A stretch of 59,671 bases of DNA. Source: JAAUTS01 sp038250235 (GTDB taxonomy: Bacteria; Verrucomicrobiota; Verrucomicrobiia; Methylacidiphilales; JAAUTS01). Under the pieces are notes generated by a model. That model ran no database searches, was not told the DNA's origin, and worked only from the letters and a program-made list of their open reading frames with translations. The stretch's first letter is position 1, and each line of letters starts with the position of its first letter. The stretch covers positions 1 to 59,671 of the forward strand of contig JBBSCO010000012.1 of assembly GCA_038250235.1 (NCBI GenBank), in the 5' to 3' direction. Positions 7,681 through 14,691 of this stretch are shown piece after piece. The translations under genes and the position numbers were made by a program.

Positions 7681-8400
7681 ATGACTCTGGAAAATAAAAA
7701 TTCCGAACTCCCAGCGAAAGTCTCCGAGACCGAGCGGCACCGTCATCTCAAACGGCTGGCCGGTCAATGGGCCAGGAAGAACGGATTAAGGGTGGTGGCT
7801 CCGGAAGTGTCATTTCCACATATCCGTTTCCGGGTGGACGTAGCTGCATTCAAACCTTTTTACAAGGTGCCTTCCAAAATCCAGTTGAACGGTGAAATAG
7901 GACTTACGGCAGTTTTTGAATGCAAGCAGTCCCGATCCGATGTTCTCAAAGATTCTCAAGATGAAGCCAAAGTTTCGGCCCGACTAAAATCTTTGATGGC
8001 CCGCAAAGCCAAGCTCGAAGCTTTATTGCGGATGCACTGCCCGCACCTGGCAAGGGGCGAATCGCTCTTTCCCGAATTTGATAGCTACGATTTTACAAGC
8101 CTGGAGCATGCTTCCCACTCCCGGGTTCTCCGGCAACTTGAGGAAACCCAAAATGCGGCTGCGTTCAAAACGAAGTTCAGCCGGCTGGTCAGATACCAAC
8201 TTTCGCATCTTCACTACCTCGTGGTTGAGTCCGGCATTATTAAAAGACACGAGGTTCCTTTGGGATGGGGATTATTGGAGCGGAAGGAGGATGATTCTCT
8301 TGAATTATTGGAACCTCCCTCCCGGCAGAATACAGCGCCGGAGATGCAGCTCCTTTTCCTTCAACGCTTGGCCGCCTCGGGCAATCGCTCATTCAGGTAA
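7681..8400 (+). CDS. MmcB-like PD-(D/E)XK nuclease
   Basis: A 239-residue protein whose N-terminal half reads as an MmcB-type restriction-like nuclease fold: helix ETERHRHLKRLAGQWA, then IRFRVDVAAFK with D53, then LTAVFECKQSRSDVL with E80 and K82, the D...ExK active-site pattern. MmcB in alphaproteobacteria belongs to the SOS regulon. The C-terminal 130 residues are helical and I do not recognise them. The start ATG 7681 has an A/T-rich leader; the upstream extension to 7504 would overlap lexA-1. It diverges from lexA-1 and shares its operator region, and its stop overlaps the convergent helicase gene by 12 bases. Role in damage processing is inferred. Confidence 0.75.
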   Translation: MTLENKNSELPAKVSETERHRHLKRLAGQWARKNGLRVVAPEVSFPHIRFRVDVAAFKPFYKVPSKIQLNGEIGLTAVFECKQSRSDVLKDSQDEAKVSARLKSLMARKAKLEALLRMHCPHLARGESLFPEFDSYDFTSLEHASHSRVLRQLEETQNAAAFKTKFSRLVRYQLSHLHYLVVESGIIKRHEVPLGWGLLERKEDDSLELLEPPSRQNTAPEMQLLFLQRLAASGNRSFR

Positions 8401-10698
8401 GGTAAGCGTTGGTTTGGTCCACCACTCGGGCAGTAGTGATCGATAAGGTTCACGGGTGAACCGTGAGTCAATCAAGAGGGCTGAGCCTTGATCTGTATCC
8501 GTCCGGATCAGACGGCCCACTGCCTGCACCACTCTTTGCATGCCTGGAAACAGGTAGGCATATTCATAACCCTTTTGACAGGTTTGTTGAAAATGCATTT
8601 CCAAAAGATCACGCTCCAAGGACAATCGAGGCAGCCCAACACCAATGACATTGACGCCGATCAGGTATTCCCCGGGCAGATCAACGCCCTCCGCGAATAT
8701 TCCTCCCAGGACAGCCAGGGCCGTTACCGGTTCCTTGGTTTTGAACAGCGCGAGAAATTCCTCCCGTTGCTGTTCATTCATTGTCGAAGCCTGCTGGCGG
8801 GTTTGAATGCCCCGGTCAGCCAATGAACGCGAGAGTATTTCCAGATATTTATGGGAGGGACAAAAAATCAAGTGGTTTCCCGGCGAAGACTCCAGATGCT
8901 CCCTGATGTCATCGGCTACGGACGCAAGGGAGGCCTCCCTTGCCTTGAACGTAACATTGCGGGGCAATACTCGAAGGGTAATTTGACTGCTGCTGAAGGG
9001 GGATTTGAAACGGACTGCTTTGTTCGAGACATCACCCCCAAGGACTTCCCGGAAATAATCCAAGGGCGACAAGGTCGCAGAAAAGAACAGGGCAGCCCTA
9101 AATCCCTTCAGGGTTTCCGCCAGCCGCTTCCTGGGGTCCGCGCAAAATAATTTGATACTCTCGTCTTTGGAATCGTAGAGGGTGAAGTACTCGTCATCGT
9201 ATTGATCTCCCACATTCAAAAAATTCTGGAGCAGGAAGTAGGGAGCCAGCCAGACAGACAGATCCTGTCCCGCCGGCTGGGATGCGAGAAATTTCTCCAG
9301 TTTGAGCGAAGTCTTTTGCAGCACGGCCAGCAGGCTTACAGGCTTTCCCTGCACCGAAACTGACTTCTCATGGTGTGCCCGGACGGGTAAGGCTGGTTTT
9401 TCTTGCGGAAACTCTACCGCTTCCCGGATAGCTTTGGCGGCGGCGGACAGGGAGCGTTTTGCAGATCCTGCCTCTTTCCCTGTCGCCGTTCCGGTTGGGA
9501 GGGAGAGTGCATTTGGGAATATTGAGGCCGAGTACATATCGCGGCTGCGTTCCACAAGATTGTGAGCTTCGTCCACCAGCACTACATGTTTCGCGGTTCC
9601 CTTGCCGAAAAATCTTTGCAACCGGACGCCGGGGTCAAAGGCATAATTAAAATCCGCGATAATGACATCAACCCAAAGTGCAGTGTCCAGTGAGAGCTCG
9701 AATGGACACACCTGGTGCTGCCGGGCTACTGCTTCGATCTTTTGGCGATTGATCACGGATTCTTGGAGCAATTCCCGGACTGCCGGTTTAATTCGTTCAT
9801 GGTAACCCTGTGCATAGGGGCAGGTTCTTGGGTCGCAGCCCGTGGCATTCTCGCTGAAACAAATTTTACTTTTGGCTGTAAGATTCAACGTTATGAAGGC
9901 GGCTCCCCGATCAATGAGTTTATCGGCTGCTTCCTCAGCGAGTTGACGACCCGGGGTTTTCGCTGTGAGGTAGAATATTTTTCCATCATCCAACAGTGGA
10001 AACGATTTAACGGAGGCGAACATGGCCGCCATGGTTTTCCCCAAGCCGGTCGGAGCTTCGGAGAAGACCACAGTCTTATCCCGGATGGCTTTGTAGAACA
10101 TTCGGGATAACTCTATTTGTCCTGATCGTGGCGGGACGAAGGGAAAGTCCAAATTAGCCGAAGAAGCATCCCGTTTTTCCAAGCGTTGAACATGAGGAAT
10201 TAACCAGGCAAACCACTCATTTAGTGTATGGGCCAGGAATTCATCCAATGCGGCCCGCGGGACGGTCTCCCGAAACGGCGTAGTTTGATCCGTCTCATAG
10301 TCGAGGTAGGTCAGTTGAAGTTGTACGACGTTCCAATCCCTTTGTTTCGCAAGAATGGCTGCGTAGGTTTTCAACTGAGCCATGTGCAAAGGGTGGGCCC
10401 TGCCGTCCCACCTGAAATCCACCGTTTTAATCTCCTCGAGCAACACCGGGTCGAGCGGCATGATGCCATCCACCCTGCCACCGAGCTTCAGGATTACCCC
10501 GTCCCTGACTTCTTCATATTCGATGGGAATTTCGGCCTGATAATCCTGCCCCCGGCTCTGTTGGAGGCGTCGATGACCTTTGGTGCCGAGGACTGCGCGT
10601 TCTGCGACCTGGAAATGGCCACTACCACCAAGGTCGCCCCTTTGATGAACGAAGGAAACAAATTCCCGGACATCCAGGTGAAAGGTTCTTGAGGGCAT
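8389..10698 (-). CDS. XPD/DinG-like iron-sulfur helicase with N-terminal PD-(D/E)XK nuclease
   Basis: A 769-residue fusion. Residues 40-135 form a Cas4/RecB-type nuclease: H42, D77 in GGRVDG, E89-x-K91 in EEIKT, and the Q-x-x-x-Y motif QLKTY (108-112). The rest is an XPD/DinG superfamily-2 helicase: Walker A APTGLGKT (215-222), four cysteines of an Fe-S cluster (KICFSENATGC, RTCPYA, HQVCPFE), DEAH box VLVDEAHN, and C-terminal QAVGRLIRTDTD. Such proteins unwind 5'-3' DNA or RNA-DNA hybrids; the nuclease domain suggests coupled end processing. It lies downstream of LexA-2 on the same strand but separated by 328 bases, with no LexA-like palindrome seen just before it. Confidence 0.9.
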   Translation of the reverse strand: MPSRTFHLDVREFVSFVHQRGDLGGSGHFQVAERAVLGTKGHRRLQQSRGQDYQAEIPIEYEEVRDGVILKLGGRVDGIMPLDPVLLEEIKTVDFRWDGRAHPLHMAQLKTYAAILAKQRDWNVVQLQLTYLDYETDQTTPFRETVPRAALDEFLAHTLNEWFAWLIPHVQRLEKRDASSANLDFPFVPPRSGQIELSRMFYKAIRDKTVVFSEAPTGLGKTMAAMFASVKSFPLLDDGKIFYLTAKTPGRQLAEEAADKLIDRGAAFITLNLTAKSKICFSENATGCDPRTCPYAQGYHERIKPAVRELLQESVINRQKIEAVARQHQVCPFELSLDTALWVDVIIADFNYAFDPGVRLQRFFGKGTAKHVVLVDEAHNLVERSRDMYSASIFPNALSLPTGTATGKEAGSAKRSLSAAAKAIREAVEFPQEKPALPVRAHHEKSVSVQGKPVSLLAVLQKTSLKLEKFLASQPAGQDLSVWLAPYFLLQNFLNVGDQYDDEYFTLYDSKDESIKLFCADPRKRLAETLKGFRAALFFSATLSPLDYFREVLGGDVSNKAVRFKSPFSSSQITLRVLPRNVTFKAREASLASVADDIREHLESSPGNHLIFCPSHKYLEILSRSLADRGIQTRQQASTMNEQQREEFLALFKTKEPVTALAVLGGIFAEGVDLPGEYLIGVNVIGVGLPRLSLERDLLEMHFQQTCQKGYEYAYLFPGMQRVVQAVGRLIRTDTDQGSALLIDSRFTREPYRSLLPEWWTKPTLTLPE

Positions 10699-11026
10699 GG
10701 TCGTAATGTATGAATCGGGGCAGGGACTTTTTCCTCAGGCCATCCAGTTCAAATCCCGCCCTGATACACAGGTCAATTGAGCTCAGGTACCTCTATAGTT
10801 CAATGGGTATTTAACTGAAAAATGTCATTGATCCCGAATAAATGGCAAGGGTGGGGGAAGGACGCGTTTGGGCCATAGAGTCGGCTGACCGAAGAAGGGT
10901 TTTAAAGTATCCACATTGGACGCCCTTCGTCGACAACCGGTCAATGACGCTGAGAATAGTGCCGCCGTTGTAACCCTGCCGGAGTTTGACTACCGAACGC
11001 TTCATACTCGTAAACCAGGCACAGGC
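10699..11026. other. Spacer between LexA-2 and the helicase
   Basis: No family is recognisable here. On the minus strand a 29-residue frame (starts MSLCLVYEYEAF) begins with an ATGA overlap on the LexA-2 stop, and another of 64 residues runs 11005-10811 (starts MKRSVVKLRQGYNGG). The overlap is the kind seen in translational coupling, but neither frame looks conserved to me. They could be relics of a gene once between lexA and the helicase. Confidence 0.35.
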
Positions 11027-11617
11027 TCATGCCCGGATTAAGGCCCTCATCACTCCCTGAATAACCATTTCCTCTTCCGGAATCAGGTCGGAATACTTAG
11101 GATTCTCTGCACGCAGGAATACTTTGCCCTTTCGTTTGATCAATCGTTTCAGAGTTGTTTCATTATCAATCAAAGCGGCAACGATCTCGTTTTCAAGCGC
11201 CTGCCTTGCCTCCAATAAAACGATATCCCCACTTAGAATTCCTGCCCCAATCATGGAATCCCCGCTTACCTTCAAAGCAAAGACCGGAGAACCCGTGGAA
11301 ATACCAAGACTGGCGAGATCAACCCGGACTGTTCCTTCATCACCCTGGATCTGACTATCCGGGATTCCTGCCGGAATCCGTCCATAGACCGGGATGTTAT
11401 CGAAATCGAATTCCTTGGGGATCCTGATGGCCCGGCTTAACCCCAGTTCCCTCGCAATCATACCCAGACGTTCCAGAGCTTTCAGATGATCTGTCACAGC
11501 CGTTGGACTCCGAAATTGGAAATGTTTCTGAATATCCGCAAACGAGGGCGCATAACCCAAACGACGGATATGACCCCGAATATAATCAAAAATCTGCTTC
11601 TGCTTGTCCGTGGCCAT
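11027..11617 (-). CDS. lexA: LexA repressor, copy 2
   Basis: A second complete 196-residue LexA: recognition helix SPTAVTDHLKALERLG (37-52), cleavage Ala-Gly in RIPAGIPD, catalytic Ser in SGDSMIGAG and Lys in TTLKRLI. ATG 11617 gives the normal N-terminus MATDKQKQIF. It is clearly paralogous to copy 1, but the recognition helix carries T39-A40 where copy 1 has A37-T38 (E. coli N41-A42). Its operator is closer to the E. coli SOS box. Which copy is the global SOS repressor is not visible from the sequence; its E. coli-like operator hints at copy 2, but the published Verrucomicrobium motif is different again. Confidence 0.95.
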   Translation of the reverse strand: MATDKQKQIFDYIRGHIRRLGYAPSFADIQKHFQFRSPTAVTDHLKALERLGMIARELGLSRAIRIPKEFDFDNIPVYGRIPAGIPDSQIQGDEGTVRVDLASLGISTGSPVFALKVSGDSMIGAGILSGDIVLLEARQALENEIVAALIDNETTLKRLIKRKGKVFLRAENPKYSDLIPEEEMVIQGVMRALIRA

Positions 11618-11619
11618 AA

Positions 11620-11637
11620 ACTGTATAAATATACAGT
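11620..11637 (-). promoter_or_regulatory. LexA-2 operator, ACTGTAT-N4-ATACAGT
   Basis: A perfect 7-4-7 palindrome ends 2 bases before the LexA-2 start codon and is nearly identical to the E. coli SOS box. A -35 box TTGACG (11653-11648) stands exactly 10 bases upstream, the same geometry as at lexA-1. There is no Shine-Dalgarno sequence between palindrome and ATG, so translation is probably leaderless. Compared with the lexA-1 site, one base in each arm is changed (CTG versus CCG). Confidence 0.8.
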
Positions 11638-11870
11638 ATTTTACTTTCGTCAAGAACCAGCGGCACCCAACCCTGAAATCCCCCCACATTACTCGTCGGC
11701 CTAAACATAGCTCTCACTGCAGTCGTTTACTGGTAAAGCTTTATTCTTCCAAACCCATAGCCAGGGTCCGGCTTGCCCCGACTTTGTGGGATTCCCTTTC
11801 CCGGCCGGGACGGGAAAATAAACTAAATAAGTCTTCACACCCGTTATCAAGGTTGCTAAGCGTTGACGCC

Positions 11871-12209
11871 ATGGAAGTTGCCGAGAATCTAGCCGATGGA
11901 ATTGCTGTCCTGAGCATCAAGGGGGACATAGACCTTCATCACTCGCCCAAACTTCGGACCCTCCTCCGTTCCAAGGTCAGCGCAAAATGCCCGGCTCTTC
12001 TCGTGGATTTTACCGAAGTCAGCTACATCGACTCCTCCGGGATCGCCACCCTGGTGGAATATTACCAGGGAGCCCGTGGTTTTTCCGGAAAGGTGGCCCT
12101 GACCTCGTTGAATCCCCGTGTGAAAAGCGTTTTTGAACTGGTTCGCCTCAATGAGGTTTTCTCCATTTTCGCCACGATTGAAGAAGCCCGGGCGCACCTG
12201 AAACAATAG
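11871..12209 (+). CDS. STAS-domain protein, MlaB/RsbV-like
   Basis: A 112-residue STAS protein: strands VLSIKGDIDL and PALLVDFTEVSYID, then the phosphorylation loop DSSG (54-57) and helix IATLVEY. In RsbV/SpoIIAA a Ser in this loop is phosphorylated by an HATPase kinase and dephosphorylated by a SpoIIE/PP2C phosphatase; in E. coli MlaB the same fold binds and activates the MlaF ATPase. Here it is the first gene of a tight operon whose next genes are MlaE, MlaF and MlaD and whose last gene is a phosphatase-kinase fusion, so it may do both jobs. Start ATG 11871 was chosen to give the standard STAS N-terminus; the frame is open further upstream. Confidence 0.85.
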   Translation: MEVAENLADGIAVLSIKGDIDLHHSPKLRTLLRSKVSAKCPALLVDFTEVSYIDSSGIATLVEYYQGARGFSGKVALTSLNPRVKSVFELVRLNEVFSIFATIEEARAHLKQ

Positions 12210-12229
12210 TTTTCCGTTTGGAGTGCCCC

Positions 12230-12967
12230 GTGAAAGACTATCTCCAGCTCACCGCCTCCATTTTCTACTGGCTCTTTGTCGCCCCCTTCCGCGGGCAAAT
12301 GTTCAGCGTCAACGATACCTTCCGTCAAATCGTCCGCATCGGCGTTCAGGCCCTGCCCATGGCCAGCTTGACGGCCTTCAGCATCGGACTCACCCTGGCC
12401 ATGCAGGCCGCCCGCGAAATGGGGCGCCTGGGAGCCGATGCCTATGTCCCCGATCTGGTTTCCCTGACCCTGCTCCGCGAGCTGGGCCCCCTTCTGATCG
12501 CGGTGATCGTCATCGGACGCAGCGGTTCCGCCGTGACAGCAGAGCTGGGAACGATGAAAGTTTCCGAAGAAATCGAGGCCCTGCAAGTGATGGCCATCAA
12601 CCCGGTTCGTTTTTTGGTGGTTCCCCGCTTTCTGGCCATGCTGGTCATGCTGCCGGTCTTGACCATTTTCGGAAATTACGTGGGTATGGTCGGCGGCTGG
12701 ACCATCTGTCATTTCACCATCGGCATGGACACCTCTATTTATATCTTCCGTTGCTTTGACCGCGGCGCGCCCTGGGATCTTTTTTCCGGCCTGATCAAAA
12801 GTGTCGTCTTTGCCTGGCTGATCATCACCATTGCCTGCCATTTTGGGCTGACAGTGGAAGGCGGGGCCGAAGGAGTCGGACGTTGCACGACCAACTCCGT
12901 GGTATACTCCCTGCTGGCCATGCTCATCGCCAACGCCATTCTGACAGCACTCTTTTTCTTCACCTGA
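12230..12967 (+). CDS. mlaE: MlaE-family lipid-transport permease
   Basis: A 245-residue multi-spanning permease of the MlaE family, inner-membrane part of an ABC system that moves phospholipids between the membranes. Signature blocks are VPDLVSLTLLRELGPLLIAV and SGSAVTAELGTMKVSEEIEA. GTG 12230 is the chosen start since TTGGAG lies 6 bases before it; a TTG at 12218 would also keep frame. It follows the STAS gene by 20 bases and precedes mlaF by 8. Confidence 0.93.
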   Translation: MKDYLQLTASIFYWLFVAPFRGQMFSVNDTFRQIVRIGVQALPMASLTAFSIGLTLAMQAAREMGRLGADAYVPDLVSLTLLRELGPLLIAVIVIGRSGSAVTAELGTMKVSEEIEALQVMAINPVRFLVVPRFLAMLVMLPVLTIFGNYVGMVGGWTICHFTIGMDTSIYIFRCFDRGAPWDLFSGLIKSVVFAWLIITIACHFGLTVEGGAEGVGRCTTNSVVYSLLAMLIANAILTALFFFT

Positions 12968-12975
12968 ACCGAACC

Positions 12976-13818
12976 ATGTCCGACACAGCCATCAACGCAG
13001 CCAAGCCAGACCCCGGACCTCCTGTCATCGAGGTGACGGATCTGGTGCGTGAGTTCAACGGGCGCAAGGTTCTCAGCGGCATCACCTTCAAGGTTTACAA
13101 GGGCGAGACCATGATCATCATGGGGGGCAGCGGCTGCGGCAAAAGTACCCTGCTGCGCCACATCATCGGTTCGTTGAAACCAACCTCCGGCTCCATCAAG
13201 ATCTTCGGTGAGGAAATCACCACCATGCGCGAACCCGAACTGAACGGGATACGGAAACGTTTCGGAATGAATTTCCAGTTCGGAGCCCTGCTGCAGTCCA
13301 TGACGGTTGGAGAGAACGTGGCACTTCCCCTGCTTGAACACAGCGATGTGGATCCTTCCATCATTGATCTCATCGTTAAAATGAAACTGGAACTGGTTGG
13401 CTTAACCGGTTTCGAGCACCTCAAACCTGCCGAGATCAGCGGCGGGATGCGGAAAAGGGTCGGTCTGGCCCGGGCTGTCGCTCTGGATCCGGAACTTTTA
13501 TTCAGTGACGAACCGACCTCCGGCCTCGACCCCGTCATGACGGCCGTGGTGGACAGACTAACGGAAGATCTGACCAAAAACCTGGGCATGACCGCAGTCG
13601 TGGTCACCCACGATATGACGAGTGCCTTCCGCATCGGCAGCCGTATGATCATGCTGGGAACAGCCGAACGGCAGGGCAAAATCATCGCCGAAGGCACCCC
13701 GGAGGAAATCCGGAACCATCCCGATGCGATGCTGCAGCAATTTATCCGCGGGGAAGCGGACGGTCCAATTCCCTTGAAATTATCGAAAGACGACTATATC
13801 AAGAGATTGATTGGCTGA
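12976..13818 (+). CDS. mlaF: MlaF-family ABC ATPase
   Basis: A 280-residue ATPase that powers MlaE. Walker A is GGSGCGKST (50-58), Q-loop region NFQFGALLQSMTVGENV, signature ISGGMRKR, Walker B LLFSDEPTSGLDP and switch His in VVVTHDM. ATG 12976 begins MSDTAINAAK; upstream codons in frame would overlap mlaE deeply. The C-terminal 40 residues extend beyond the ATPase core as in E. coli MlaF, where the tail of one subunit reaches the other near MlaB. That tail would be a contact site for the STAS protein encoded at 11871. Confidence 0.95.
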   Translation: MSDTAINAAKPDPGPPVIEVTDLVREFNGRKVLSGITFKVYKGETMIIMGGSGCGKSTLLRHIIGSLKPTSGSIKIFGEEITTMREPELNGIRKRFGMNFQFGALLQSMTVGENVALPLLEHSDVDPSIIDLIVKMKLELVGLTGFEHLKPAEISGGMRKRVGLARAVALDPELLFSDEPTSGLDPVMTAVVDRLTEDLTKNLGMTAVVVTHDMTSAFRIGSRMIMLGTAERQGKIIAEGTPEEIRNHPDAMLQQFIRGEADGPIPLKLSKDDYIKRLIG

Positions 13819-13852
13819 AGCCTCCGAACCGGACCTTTTAAAAAATACGCCT

Positions 13853-14671
13853 ATGAAACCGAAAAATCTGTCCGATTACATCATCGCCACCGTCGTCGTC
13901 GGCTGCAGCATTGTCATGCTGGCTGCCATGGCCATGGCCCTGACCGGGTTCGAAAAACATACCGGAGGGAAACGAGCGATCGTTGACATGCCTTCCGTCA
14001 CCGGCTTACGGCTCCATTCCCAGGTTCGTTACGCCGGAGCCCCGATCGGGAAAATCGTGGAAATACGCACCCTCGATTGGTCTGAACGGAGCACGGAAAA
14101 AACCGTGGTTCGTGTCACCGCAGCACTCGACGAAGACGCCCCGGATCTCAAAGTCGATTCCATCGCCTCAATCAGTTCTGATACCCTGCTGGCGGAAAAA
14201 TTCCTGGATATCGATCCGGGCAGCCTTGCATCGGCCGTCCTTCCCGAGGGGCAGTCGCTGTTATGCAAGGAAGTGGCGAGCTTTGATGATCTACAGCGGG
14301 CCGGATTGAATGCGTTGACCAGCATCAACGATGTGTTGGAAGAAGTGCAGAAGGATGGCACGGGACTGCCCTCCAAGGTCAACGCCCTCCTGATCAAGGC
14401 GGACACCCTGGCCGTCAATGCGGATTCCCTGATCCTGCAAATGGACGGCATCCTCAAAAAGAATGACAAAAACCTGGATCAGACCCTGAGCGACCTGCGT
14501 GTGGTAACCCAGAATCTCAAAGTGGTTTCCACTTATGCCAAAGCACTGACCGCCACCCTGGGGCAGAAACCCTGGCGGATTGTCTGGGGCACCACCCCGA
14601 ACGAACTTCCCACCGAGGAGCAAATCCTTCAGTCCAAAGAACCCCTCCCGATCAAAGCCCCCAAAAAGTAA
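13853..14671 (+). CDS. mlaD: MlaD-family substrate-binding protein
   Basis: A 272-residue protein with one N-terminal membrane anchor (about residues 8-30, IIATVVVGCSIVMLAAMAMA) and an MCE/MlaD domain (VTGLRLHSQVRYAGAPIGKI onward to about 135). The C-terminal half is a long helical region (INDVLEEVQKD, NADSLILQMDG) typical of MCE proteins that form a hexameric ring or channel in the periplasm. ATG 13853 was chosen; a TTG at 13811 overlapping mlaF by 8 bases is the alternative and would add 14 residues. MlaC, the soluble carrier, is not in this operon. Confidence 0.9.
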   Translation: MKPKNLSDYIIATVVVGCSIVMLAAMAMALTGFEKHTGGKRAIVDMPSVTGLRLHSQVRYAGAPIGKIVEIRTLDWSERSTEKTVVRVTAALDEDAPDLKVDSIASISSDTLLAEKFLDIDPGSLASAVLPEGQSLLCKEVASFDDLQRAGLNALTSINDVLEEVQKDGTGLPSKVNALLIKADTLAVNADSLILQMDGILKKNDKNLDQTLSDLRVVTQNLKVVSTYAKALTATLGQKPWRIVWGTTPNELPTEEQILQSKEPLPIKAPKK

Positions 14672-14691
14672 GAAATTCAGGATACCAGTAC

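Noticed and set aside
7681..8400. The nuclease gene as imuA
   Set aside because: It has no RecA-like ATPase or Walker motifs; the D...ExK pattern fits an MmcB-like nuclease.
12062..12841. 259-residue minus-strand frame opposite mlaE
   Set aside because: Its His/Gln/Gly-rich translation is typical of the complement of a membrane-protein gene.
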